A program made the translations under genes and the position numbers. Shown one piece after another: positions 37,441-46,268 of a DNA stretch of 64,000 nucleotides. The notes under the pieces were generated by a model. The model was given only the letters and a program-made list of their open reading frames with translations. It was not told the DNA's origin and did no database searches. Positions within the stretch are counted from its first letter, which is position 1. The number at the start of each line of letters is the position of its first letter. Source of the DNA: Kumtagia sp963829135 (lineage in GTDB: Bacteria; Pseudomonadota; Alphaproteobacteria; Rhizobiales; Rhizobiaceae); NCBI GenBank assembly GCA_963829135.1, contig CAWHHO010000002.1, forward strand, positions 92,739 through 156,738, in the 5' to 3' direction.

Positions 37441-38682
37441 TTGCGGCTAGTTGTCTATCCCCACGACCTTTCAATCGGCGGCAGCCAGATCAATGCGATC
37501 GACCTTGCCGCCGCAGCGGCAGCCGCTGGACATGAGGTGATCGTCTATGGACAGCCAGGACCGCTCGTCGATTATATTCGCGAACTTGACCTGGAGTTTG
37601 TCCCGGCCGCAACGATGCAATACCGGCCTGCTCCAACAAGGATTGCCCAGCTTGCCGCGCTTGCGGCGCGAAGGAAGATCGATCTCGTTCACGCCTATGA
37701 ATGGCCGCCATGCCTCGACGCATTCTATGGCGCGCACCTCCTGTTGCGGGTACCGCTGCTTTGCACCGTGCTCAGCATGGAAGTCAGCCCGCTGGTACCA
37801 AACTCCGTGCCGCTGATCATGGGAACGAAGGAACTGGCGGATCGCGCGGGTCGCGGGCGTGCGGCTCCGGTCTGGACCCTCGAACCACCGATACGGTCGG
37901 ACAGGGATTCTCCGGAGATCGATGGTACCGAGTTCAGACGAAAATATGTATCGGATGGCGAAATCCTGATCGTCACCGTGTCTCGGCTTGCTACGGATCT
38001 TAAGCTTGACGCGCTGGTTCGCGCCATGGACGCGGCGAGCGAGCTGGCAGAGCGATATCCAATCCGGCTTGTGCTTGTTGGTGACGGTCCAGCGCGAGCA
38101 GCGCTGGAGAAAAGAGCTGCCTGCATCAACGATCGCCACCGACGCAAGGTCATTTTTCTTCATGGCGCGGAATCGGACCCGCGCAAGTGCTACACGGCGG
38201 CGGACATTGTTTTGGGGATGGGGAGTTCGGCGCTGCGGGCAATGTCAATGCAGCGCCCGGTTATCGTGCAAGGTGAGGAGGCGTTTTCACTGACCTTCGA
38301 GCCAGCAACCTATGATAAGTTCCTGTCTCAGGGGTTTTACGGAATCGGTGACCCGCAGAACGATGCCGATCACCTTGTCCGACAGCTGGAGGCGTTGATT
38401 CAGTCGTCCAGCCTGCGTGACCAGCTCGGCCGGTTCGGAAGGGAATGCGTGAGCCGGCGATTCAGTCTGGAGCGCGCCGCGAGACTCCATTTCGGGATAT
38501 ACGAGCATGTGGTCGCCGGGGGCGTTTCCATCCATCCGCTTGAGGCCGTGAGAGCTTTGAGCCTGGCCGCGAAGGTCGAGTTCGACAATCATCGCCCGTC
38601 GATTAAAAAGACGCGCGAACTCCGTGTACGGACAATGTTGGATGCTGCCGCGGGTGGTTCCTGGCCGCCAATGGCGGTGTGA
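37441..38682 (+). CDS. Glycosyltransferase family 4
   Basis: A GT-B fold sugar transferase of 413 residues. The start MRLVVYPHDLSIGGSQINAIDL has the GGSQ acceptor-side motif, and the C-terminal donor domain includes ILIVTVSRL, LVLVGDGPARAALE, and CYTAADIVLGMGSSALRAMSMQRPVIVQG where GT4 enzymes bind the nucleotide sugar. The initiation codon appears to be TTG at 37441, since the upstream GTG frame hits a stop. No signal peptide is seen. It stands alone on the plus strand and converges on the Wzx gene. Confidence 0.85.
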   Translation: MRLVVYPHDLSIGGSQINAIDLAAAAAAAGHEVIVYGQPGPLVDYIRELDLEFVPAATMQYRPAPTRIAQLAALAARRKIDLVHAYEWPPCLDAFYGAHLLLRVPLLCTVLSMEVSPLVPNSVPLIMGTKELADRAGRGRAAPVWTLEPPIRSDRDSPEIDGTEFRRKYVSDGEILIVTVSRLATDLKLDALVRAMDAASELAERYPIRLVLVGDGPARAALEKRAACINDRHRRKVIFLHGAESDPRKCYTAADIVLGMGSSALRAMSMQRPVIVQGEEAFSLTFEPATYDKFLSQGFYGIGDPQNDADHLVRQLEALIQSSSLRDQLGRFGRECVSRRFSLERAARLHFGIYEHVVAGGVSIHPLEAVRALSLAAKVEFDNHRPSIKKTRELRVRTMLDAAAGGSWPPMAV

Positions 38683-38775
38683 TGTATCCAGCTCCCCGTA
38701 ATCAACCTTAATTCGCCTACAGCCGCGGCAGAACGCTTTCCAAGCTGTCGATGCCCAATTGCATGACCCGACGAA

Positions 38776-40320
38776 TCAATTCGCCGTGGACGTGGCCGGT
38801 TCAGTTGCGTTCGTTGCGGGGCTGGGGAGGAAAACGCGCACAAGCCGTGGTACCGACTCCCATGGAAGAAGTTTGAGCAGCATCCGGAGGGAGACGACCC
38901 CTGTCATCACGGTGGCCAATGAGCCAAACGCAATTGCAACCGGTGTTGAAAAGGCATGGAAGGCGGCAAACACAGCGCTGGCCGTGGCGAGGAAGCCAAG
39001 GGCGAGCTTGCCGTTAACCGGCGTCCAGCGGAACCCGCTAAGTCTGCGGGTCAGTATATAGATCAGTCCCGTGTGCCAGACGTAGAGACCGCAAAAGGCC
39101 ATGCCGGCGCCGCTCGGTCCAACCACAGGCACCAGGAGAGCAGCGAGACCGACATGGACGACTGTCGCGGCCACTTCCGTCCAGAAGAACAGTTTCGACG
39201 CTCCCTTGGCGAGGACTATGAAACCCATCGGCCACGCTACGATGCGCAGCATCATGCCGAGGCAGATCCAGCGGGCGAGATCGACAGCCGGCGAAAACTC
39301 CGCTGAGTAGAACAGCGTCATCACCAGCGGAGCGGCAGTCAGGGTGGCGATAAGGCCGGGACCCGCCAGCAATACGCTCACTTGTGTTTGCTGGTTGACG
39401 AGCCGATTGCAGGCGGTGTTGTCGCCCGAAACGGCGGTAAGTCTGGGATAGAAGTCGGTTCCCATAGCCTGAAGAATGAAACCCGCATAGAGCCCCGCCA
39501 AAGCCCAGGCGGCCTGATAAAGACCGGCCGCGAAAACCCCGTCATTTCTGAGTACGATGAGGCGGATGCCGTAGGCGGCGCCGGCCGTGAGAAACCCGCT
39601 CATCATGAAAACCAAGCCCAACCTGAGAAGCGGGGCAATCTCTCGCATCACATCCCTGGCGGACATGGACTGCGGGGCTTCGACCTGGACTTTCCTGGTG
39701 TACCACCACGATACCAGGAGCGTGACCATAGACATTGCCAGCATCGACCAGGGGATGCCCTGTTCGCCCAGCCAAAAAATCAACGGGATGCTGATCGCCG
39801 TGCTCAAAACCGCGCCCAGAACGCTGATGGCCGCCAGGTCCGATACACGGCGCAGCCCCTGGATCAGCGATGTCTGGCCCGCCGAGACGATCCTGAACAA
39901 GATCCCGGCCGCAACGATCATGACGGCGACGCCGTAGCTGCGATCGGAGAAGGTCAGGTCCGCGACCGGATAGGCGAACAGCGCCAGCAAAACAGCACCC
40001 GTCAAACCCAACACTAGCGAAACACGCCGCAACGCAATGACGGTTCGGCTGATGCGTTGGTGATCTGCGGTTCCCACGGCTTCAGCGATCTGCCGCACAC
40101 CGCTCGCTTGCACGCCGAGCCCGGCCAGCGCTTGTGCAAGGTCGGCGATGGACGTGTAGAGCGCCATGAGTCCAACGCCCTGCGGACCGAGAAGAACCGC
40201 GATGACTTTGTTGCGGAGGATCGCGAAAGCGATGTTGATCAGCGACGCGCCGCCAATTACGGCCGTCGACTTCAGGATCTGCAGATGAGACCGGTCTGAG
40301 GCATTATCTTCGATTGCCAT
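38776..40320 (-). CDS. wzx: Polysaccharide flippase, Wzx type
   Basis: A 514-residue multi-helix membrane protein of the MATE/MVF superfamily. It begins LKSTAVIGGASLINIAFAILRNKVIAVLLGPQGVGLMALY, the normal N-terminus of O-antigen translocases, and has about 12-14 hydrophobic segments (for example VSLVLGLTGAVLLALFAYPVA). It would flip undecaprenyl-linked repeat units across the inner membrane. It lies 83 bases downstream of the dehydrogenase gene, probably in the same minus-strand operon. Confidence 0.88.
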   Translation of the reverse strand: MAIEDNASDRSHLQILKSTAVIGGASLINIAFAILRNKVIAVLLGPQGVGLMALYTSIADLAQALAGLGVQASGVRQIAEAVGTADHQRISRTVIALRRVSLVLGLTGAVLLALFAYPVADLTFSDRSYGVAVMIVAAGILFRIVSAGQTSLIQGLRRVSDLAAISVLGAVLSTAISIPLIFWLGEQGIPWSMLAMSMVTLLVSWWYTRKVQVEAPQSMSARDVMREIAPLLRLGLVFMMSGFLTAGAAYGIRLIVLRNDGVFAAGLYQAAWALAGLYAGFILQAMGTDFYPRLTAVSGDNTACNRLVNQQTQVSVLLAGPGLIATLTAAPLVMTLFYSAEFSPAVDLARWICLGMMLRIVAWPMGFIVLAKGASKLFFWTEVAATVVHVGLAALLVPVVGPSGAGMAFCGLYVWHTGLIYILTRRLSGFRWTPVNGKLALGFLATASAVFAAFHAFSTPVAIAFGSLATVMTGVVSLRMLLKLLPWESVPRLVRVFLPSPATNATEPATSTAN

Positions 40321-40403
40321 TCGTCACCCGGTATCGGATCGCTTCAGGGCATGCGCACACATTGCGGGCGTCCGGTTGCGAGCGGCCATGAAGCGGCGTG
40401 GCA

Positions 40404-41660
40404 TTATCGCCAGACGCCACGGGTATCATATGCGACCTTACCGCCAAGCCGCGTGTGGCGGAGCGTTTTGAATGGATCGTGTTCGACCAGAAGGACGACG
40501 ATGTCAGACCTTTCCACCGCATCATAGGCGGCGGTCAGCTTCACATTTGGGTATTGTGAGAGTTGCTTCGGAACATGATCGACGAAGGGGTCGCTGATCA
40601 AGACCTCGATGCCGGGCAAGGCCTGGGCGATCAGGCCGACAACCTCAATGGCCGGACTTTCTCGCACGTCGTCGACATTTGCCTTGAAGGTGAGACCGAG
40701 ACAGCAAATCGTCGGGTTCTGGAAACGCTGTGCCTTGGCGATGACCTGTTCGGCGACATGGTGAGGTCGCCGGTCGTTGACTTCACGTGCTGTGCGGATC
40801 AGCGGAGAAAGGTGTGGTGCGGCTGATACAATGAACCACGGATCAACAGGTATGCAGTGACCTCCGACGCCGGGGCCCGGGCTCAGAATATTGACGCGGG
40901 GGTGGCGATTGGCCAGCCGGATTACCTCCCAAACGTCGATGTGGAGCGCCTCTGTGATCTGAGCCAGCTCGTTGGCGAAGGCTATGTTCACGTCGCGATA
41001 GGCGTTTTCGACCAGCTTGGCCATTTCGGCGCTTGCCGCGTCGGTGAGAAATATCTCTCCCTGCGCGAATACCCGGTAGACCGAGGACGCCATTTCGGCG
41101 CAGCGCGGGGTAAGCCCTCCCACCACCCGGTCATTGGTAATGATCTCGATCATGATCCTGCCGGGCAGGACTCGCTCCGGGCAATGAGCGACATAGATGT
41201 CGGCGACCATATCGCCGTCGCGCGGCAGCTTGAGGTCGGGCCGGACTCCGCCGATCCATTTTCCGACTTGTTCGGTTGTCCCGGGAGGAGAGGTCGATTC
41301 CAGGATCACGATATTGCCGGGCCGCAAACGAGGTGCAATGGATTCAGCCGCCGCGCGCACGTAGGAAAGATCAGCCGTGCGATCATCGTTGAACGGTGTG
41401 GGCACCGCTATGATAAAGGCGTCGGCCTCCGGCACCTCGGTCGTCGCCACCAATCGACCCATGGCTACTGCACCGCTGACGCCGACGGCGAGATCGGGCT
41501 CCATGAACGGAACTTGCCCTCGGGATACGGACTCGACGATTTTCGGATTGACGTCGACACCGATTACCTCGATGCCGCGAGTCGCGAGGGCAACAGCGGT
41601 CGGCAAACCGATGTATCCAAGCCCTATGACCGCCAGCCGCCCACTGAAAACCCCATTCAT
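40404..41660 (-). CDS. wecC: Nucleotide-sugar dehydrogenase, WecC/WbpA type
   Basis: A 418-residue enzyme that oxidises the C6 alcohol of UDP-HexNAc to a uronic acid. The Rossmann motif is G13-L-G15-Y-I-G18; the catalytic cysteine is C269 in GPGVGGHCIPVDPWF, and K214 in the LVENAYRDVNIAFANE helix is also conserved. The NAD-binding C-terminal domain contains GLTFKANVDDVRESPA. With the UDP-HexNAc 2-epimerase at 55698 it could yield a ManNAcA-type sugar, and with the operon at 32-37 kb a diacetamido uronic acid. The ATG overlaps the WecG-type gene stop. Confidence 0.88.
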   Translation of the reverse strand: MNGVFSGRLAVIGLGYIGLPTAVALATRGIEVIGVDVNPKIVESVSRGQVPFMEPDLAVGVSGAVAMGRLVATTEVPEADAFIIAVPTPFNDDRTADLSYVRAAAESIAPRLRPGNIVILESTSPPGTTEQVGKWIGGVRPDLKLPRDGDMVADIYVAHCPERVLPGRIMIEIITNDRVVGGLTPRCAEMASSVYRVFAQGEIFLTDAASAEMAKLVENAYRDVNIAFANELAQITEALHIDVWEVIRLANRHPRVNILSPGPGVGGHCIPVDPWFIVSAAPHLSPLIRTAREVNDRRPHHVAEQVIAKAQRFQNPTICCLGLTFKANVDDVRESPAIEVVGLIAQALPGIEVLISDPFVDHVPKQLSQYPNVKLTAAYDAVERSDIVVLLVEHDPFKTLRHTRLGGKVAYDTRGVWR

Positions 41661-42559
41661 CGAGAATGCCTCGCGATATTGATGGCCTCGGGTTCTTGGC
41701 CCGGTTCGAAGGATGTGAACGCATCGCGTGCACGCCTTAAGGTGCCCACCGGCTTGACGCGCTCACGCAATGCCAGCCAGAGAAACTGCGAATTGGTGGT
41801 GAAATAGCGTCGCCACAGTCGGCGCGGCTCCTGCAGCACTCGATATGCCCATTCCAGTCCGGCCCGCTGCCACGCCAGCGGCGCTCGTTTCGTCACGCCG
41901 GCGAGAATGTCGAATGAACCACCCACCCCATGAAGCAAGGGCACGCCCAGCGAGGCGGCGTAGCGCCCCAGGAAGATCTCCTTCTTCGGCGAACTGATTC
42001 CGATGAAAAGCATGTCGGCGCTCGAAGCGCGGATTTCCTCGGCCACAATGTCGTATTGCCGTTCGTCGAAGTAGCCGTGATGGCTTCCCGCGATGATCAC
42101 CCCGGGATATCGTTTGGTAATTTCGTCGATCAGGGCTTCCAACACCTCCGGACGAGCGCCGAGCAGGTAGATCGATCGCCGCTCGTCATTGGCAAGCTCT
42201 AGAAGTCGCGAAAACAGATCTATTCCGGCGACACGCTCGGGAAGAGGTTTACCCAACCAGCGACTTGCCCACACGACCGACTGGCCATCGGCCAGCATGA
42301 CATCGCATTCCAGCAGGGAGTCGCGCAGCTGCACGTCGGTCTGCATATTGACGATCTTCGCAGCATTAACCACTCCGACCAGCAGCCGGGCACGAGTCAA
42401 CAGGGCCGCGCGGCAACGATCGGTAACCTCCTCCATGCGAAGGGCATCGAAGTGCAGTCCGAATAGGATGGGGCGATTATTCTGCAAGGTATGGCGCTTT
42501 CCGAACTTAGCCGGCTTCGTTGGTGGAAAACCAGGCGTAGAGCATCCACCCGAACTCAT
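41657..42559 (-). CDS. WecG/TagA/CpsF-family glycosyltransferase
   Basis: A GT26 enzyme that adds a HexNAc or HexNAcA to the lipid-linked intermediate. Family motifs are VGVVNAAKIVNM, VMLADGQSVVWASRWLGKPLPERVAG, SIYLLGARPEVLE, SADMLFIGISSPKKEIF and the GVGGSFDILAG region. The ATG at 42559 would overlap the preceding gene by 53 bases; a TTG at 42487 (LQNNRPILFG) would avoid this, so the start is uncertain. Being next to a WecC-type dehydrogenase, the transferred sugar may be the uronic acid it helps to make. Confidence 0.86.
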   Translation of the reverse strand: MSSGGCSTPGFPPTKPAKFGKRHTLQNNRPILFGLHFDALRMEEVTDRCRAALLTRARLLVGVVNAAKIVNMQTDVQLRDSLLECDVMLADGQSVVWASRWLGKPLPERVAGIDLFSRLLELANDERRSIYLLGARPEVLEALIDEITKRYPGVIIAGSHHGYFDERQYDIVAEEIRASSADMLFIGISSPKKEIFLGRYAASLGVPLLHGVGGSFDILAGVTKRAPLAWQRAGLEWAYRVLQEPRRLWRRYFTTNSQFLWLALRERVKPVGTLRRARDAFTSFEPGQEPEAINIARHSR

Positions 42560-43691
42560 ACGGTCTGCACTCGTAGTCGATAACGGCCGGTGGGAAGACC
42601 AGGTTGAGGCCCGGCAGGCGAAACCCCGGCTTCAGCCCGGTGGTAAGCGCGGAAAGGGTCCGGGTGGCTTTAGGTGGCTCCCGGCGGGCGATCTTGCGCC
42701 AAACGACCCCAAGCGATGGCGATACGATGTCTTCGCTTTTTTCCGGATGGCTATCCAGCCACCGTAGCCCTTTTTCGATTGCGGATATGTAGTCCGTACC
42801 CCCAGCCGCGCGAAGATCCAGCAAAGCCATTGGCGCCATTGCGTGCTGGTGGACGCTGTAGACGGGATAGCCCTCGACAACGCTGCCATCGCGCGTGTCG
42901 TAATGCCACCACCATTGGCCATCCTCACCTTGGAGCGCGCAGATGCGTGCGGCGCAACGATCGGCCGCGACCAAAGCGGATTCGTCGCCGGTGATCGCAG
43001 CGAAACGTGAAAGTGCCTGGATCGGATAAACCTGATCGGCAAAACATCCGACGTGCCGCCTCATTCGGTCATTGGAAGCATTCGGCAGCCGATGGGGGAA
43101 CAAACCCGAACGTGATTGTTCGGCAAGCAGAAGAGCGCGGCTGCGCTCGACTATTCCGCGCGTTTCGCCGAGATTGAGTGCGGCAATGCCGGCACACAAT
43201 ATCCACGAACAATCGACCGTGTCGACGGGTGATCCCGACTGCATGAGAGCATCAAGCCGACGCATCAGGTTGCCAGCGTAGACCCCACCCGCCTCGGCAC
43301 TTGCCCATACCGCAAGAGCTATCGCGCCGGCATCGTCAGAGAGCTCAGCGCGGGCGGCGGCGTGTTGAGCAAGATCAGCGGCGGTCAGGTCGCCGAGCAC
43401 CGATCGTTGGCCGTCCAGGTCGAGTTTCGACAATCCAAGCGCGACCATCGCCGTGTAACGAAGGCTCTCGCCTTCCAATCTCGTTTGCAGGCGGGGTCCG
43501 ACACGAACTCCGCGCATTGTATGTGCGAATCGACCGTTGCGATGCATGGAGGAAAGGCCGTGCCGGGCAATCCCCAGGAGTTCCTTGACACGCTCCCGGC
43601 TCGCAGGCGAGTGCGCGCCGAGCAATGCAAGACGGCTGCCCTCCGCTGAGACCAGGGGGTTTGAGTTCGTGAACAAGGGTACCAAGTTCAA
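42507..43691 (-). CDS. Hypothetical alpha/alpha-toroid protein of polysaccharide locus
   Basis: A 394-residue protein of unknown function. The repeated helical hairpins (EGESLRYTAMVALGLSKLD, WASAEAGGVYAGNLMRRLDALM, LHLEQ-like segments, DGQWWWHYDTRDGSVVEGYPVYSVHQHAMAPMALL) resemble the alpha/alpha-barrel folds of terpenoid cyclases, glycosidases and uronyl epimerases. The QWWWHYD motif and conserved HQH are plausible active-site elements. It starts with TTG at 43691 after AGGAGA, upstream of and overlapping the WecG-type gene. A role in modifying or cleaving the polysaccharide is inferred from context only. Confidence 0.72.
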   Translation of the reverse strand: MNLVPLFTNSNPLVSAEGSRLALLGAHSPASRERVKELLGIARHGLSSMHRNGRFAHTMRGVRVGPRLQTRLEGESLRYTAMVALGLSKLDLDGQRSVLGDLTAADLAQHAAARAELSDDAGAIALAVWASAEAGGVYAGNLMRRLDALMQSGSPVDTVDCSWILCAGIAALNLGETRGIVERSRALLLAEQSRSGLFPHRLPNASNDRMRRHVGCFADQVYPIQALSRFAAITGDESALVAADRCAARICALQGEDGQWWWHYDTRDGSVVEGYPVYSVHQHAMAPMALLDLRAAGGTDYISAIEKGLRWLDSHPEKSEDIVSPSLGVVWRKIARREPPKATRTLSALTTGLKPGFRLPGLNLVFPPAVIDYECRPYEFGWMLYAWFSTNEAG

Positions 43692-43945
43692 GGTGCTCTC
43701 CTGGCATCAATGAACGCAATGAATGGGGCATCTTCGCCCCGTCGGATATCGACTGTAGCGAGACGAGCCCGCCATTTGCTATTGCGCTGAAAGACTTACA
43801 CCATCCGGTGCTTGTCTCCTTCATGTCCGCCGCCTACGCCCATGGGATGATGATCGGTCGATAATGACCGATATCCTGGCCAATTGTTTGGCTGGTCTTG
43901 GCGGGGCAGCAGGGGATTTCTGCAGAGGCGAGCGAAAGGCGGCAG

Positions 43946-44929
43946 ATGAGCATACAAGCTGGCGGTCACCAGTGGAGGCGGGATGTGAGATTACAACAGG
44001 TCGAATCGTCGGCGCGCTCGGCGGATGGGCGTTCACCGTTGACGGTCATCATCGTCGCCTATGAGAGCGCGACCGTGCTTGGCGGATTGCTAGACACGAT
44101 TCCCAAGGGGCTAGCGGGGATAGGGCATCAGGTGATCGTCGTCGACAACGATTCGCGCGACGACTCGGTTGCGATCGCTCGTGCTCATCCGGCTTGCCAT
44201 CTCGTGATCGAAACCGGACATAATGGCGGCTATGCGGCTGGCATCAATGCTGCAACGCGCGTGATTCCAGCCGATGCCGATGTGCTGATACTTAATCCAG
44301 ACGTCCGCCTCACGCCCGGCATGGGTATTCACCTGCTAAACCGCCTGACCGACAGCCATGTGGGCGCGGTCGTACCCCGGATCGTCGACGAGACCGGAAA
44401 CCTCATGCAGTCCGTGCGGCGGGAACCTTCGGTACTGACGACATGGAGCGACGCTTTGTTAGGGTCCCGCCTCGCGGGAAAGCTGGGGTTGGGGGAGATC
44501 GTCTATTCCCCGGCATTCTACCGAGAAGGTGGGCCGATAGATTGGGCGACCGGGGCCGTCCTGATGATCGCCGGCCGGGCGCGCGAGCTTGTCGGCGAGT
44601 GGGATGAGTCCTTCTTCCTGTACAGTGAGGAAGTCGACTACCTCGAACGCATGCGGCGAGCCGGGTTTGCAGTGCGTTATGTCACGGAGGCGGTCGCCGG
44701 TCACATAGGGGGCGCCTACCATAGCAACCCGCGTCTCTCCGCGATCATGACCGCAAACCGCATACGCTATTATGGCCGGCATCACGGAGCGGTTGCCACA
44801 TTTGCATATCGCTGCGCGATCTTGTTTGGCGAGGCGATGCGCTGGCCGCTTGGACCTGGCCATCGTGCGGCCGCCGTCGCGGCGCTGACGTTGCCAGACG
44901 TCAAGCTGCTTGCTGGGCGTTCGGCGTGA
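43946..44929 (+). CDS. Glycosyltransferase family 2, rhamnosyltransferase-like
   Basis: A GT-A fold enzyme. VIIVAYESATVLGGLLDT begins the catalytic domain, IVVDNDSRDDS is the nucleotide-binding region, and DVLILNPDVRL supplies the DxD-like metal site. WATGAVLMIAGRARELVGEWDESFFLYSEEVDYLERMRRAGF is typical of the dTDP-rhamnosyltransferase subgroup, including the EEVDY/ExDY motif. The ATG at 43946 is chosen near the first conserved strand. Its end overlaps the end of the convergent GT4 gene by 29 bases. Confidence 0.85.
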   Translation: MSIQAGGHQWRRDVRLQQVESSARSADGRSPLTVIIVAYESATVLGGLLDTIPKGLAGIGHQVIVVDNDSRDDSVAIARAHPACHLVIETGHNGGYAAGINAATRVIPADADVLILNPDVRLTPGMGIHLLNRLTDSHVGAVVPRIVDETGNLMQSVRREPSVLTTWSDALLGSRLAGKLGLGEIVYSPAFYREGGPIDWATGAVLMIAGRARELVGEWDESFFLYSEEVDYLERMRRAGFAVRYVTEAVAGHIGGAYHSNPRLSAIMTANRIRYYGRHHGAVATFAYRCAILFGEAMRWPLGPGHRAAAVAALTLPDVKLLAGRSA

Positions 44930-46121
44930 TCAACTGACGATAAACCACATCAATTCGGTCCAACTTCTGCGACCATAGAGCTGTCGCCGAGACATGAGCG
45001 TGCGCAGCGCGGCCCATTCTTAGCCGCAGCTCTTTGTCTATGACGAGTAGCCTGATGGCCTGCACCAGACTTTTCGTCAGTTCGTCAGGCGTTGTCACAT
45101 CCATGCGAATTGCACAGCAATCGCTCGTCGCACTGCCGGGTCCCCCACGATTGCAGACGATCAGGGGCAGCGAGTGCGCCATCGCCTCGAGGGTGACGTT
45201 TCCACCGGGTTCTCGATAACTGGGAAAGACAAAAACATCGCTGCGCTCGTAGAACCCAGCGATTTCGGATTTTGCTCGCCAACCATGGAAAACGATCCGG
45301 TCCGATAAGCCGAGTTCTTCGGTCAGTTGTTCGCACGATTCACGCTCGGGTCCATCGCCGACCACGTCGAAAACGAAATCGAGATCCTTGATGTGCTTGA
45401 GCGCCCGGATTACGTCCCTCGCCCCTTTCGTGCGCACCAGCCTGCCGACATAAAGCAGCCGCACCGGACCTCGACGATGCGAACGATCCAGCAGCGGCGG
45501 GATGGAGTCCAACCCCGTTTCGCTCATGATCTCGAGGCGGCGAACTGGGAAATCATCAAGGAGTTCGGAAACGTAATCTGCAACGGCCAAAACGCAGTCC
45601 GCGCGCCGGTAGGTGGATCGCAGCCACGGGTCCCACAGCCGCCGGATCCTATCGAGTTTGCGCAGGATCATGAACTTCGGCTGCGCTCCCTGGTCCGCTG
45701 AGAAAGCAGCAGGCGTTTCAAGGCCGCCGCCGACAGGTCCCATGAGCAGCGGCAGGCCGAGGCCACGTGCGGGAGACGGGTACCTGACAGCCACGGGCAG
45801 GGGCTGGTGAACCAGATCGAAACGCCGCCCCCTCGCCAGCTCCCCCTTTATCCAACGGCGAGCCCGGAAGTAAAACAGGAAGTACGCCGGCTTTACGATG
45901 CTGTTGAAGCGCTCCGCACGAGCAAGAAAACGGGGCTCGCTCCACTCAATTACCTCGACATTGGTGAGTTGCTCGTGAACTGGCCTCGACCCGCGCTTGT
46001 GATAGGTAAGAAGAGTCACCTTGTGCCGTTCCGCAAGGCGGCTGACCCATTGATATGCCACCCACGCTTCGCCGACATCATCCTTGTTGCAGGTCGGCGC
46101 AATCAACAAAATATCTGACAC
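44901..46121 (-). CDS. Glycosyltransferase family 4
   Basis: A 406-residue GT-B enzyme. It starts (GTG at 46121) MSDILLIAPTCNKDDVGEAW. The donor domain has PVRLLYVGRLVRTKGARDVIRAL, FVFDVVGDGPERESCE and the donor-binding EX7E region SYREPGGNVTLEAMAHSLPLI. It probably adds one sugar of the repeat unit. The 5' end of this gene has a decayed copy at 51771-51921. It is downstream of the polymerase gene (147-base gap) on the same strand. Confidence 0.88.
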   Translation of the reverse strand: MSDILLIAPTCNKDDVGEAWVAYQWVSRLAERHKVTLLTYHKRGSRPVHEQLTNVEVIEWSEPRFLARAERFNSIVKPAYFLFYFRARRWIKGELARGRRFDLVHQPLPVAVRYPSPARGLGLPLLMGPVGGGLETPAAFSADQGAQPKFMILRKLDRIRRLWDPWLRSTYRRADCVLAVADYVSELLDDFPVRRLEIMSETGLDSIPPLLDRSHRRGPVRLLYVGRLVRTKGARDVIRALKHIKDLDFVFDVVGDGPERESCEQLTEELGLSDRIVFHGWRAKSEIAGFYERSDVFVFPSYREPGGNVTLEAMAHSLPLIVCNRGGPGSATSDCCAIRMDVTTPDELTKSLVQAIRLLVIDKELRLRMGRAAHAHVSATALWSQKLDRIDVVYRQLITPNAQQAA

Positions 46122-46268
46122 GGCTGCTCCAGAAACTTGTTTGTGTAGATAGGAACAAGTTACGCTGTTTCGGACTGCTACAATCTATTCTTGGTAGTTT
46201 TATCGTCGATTTTCTGTCTATTTGACCCTGTGAAGGGATGCCGATCCTCCCACTTTTGACCAATTGCC

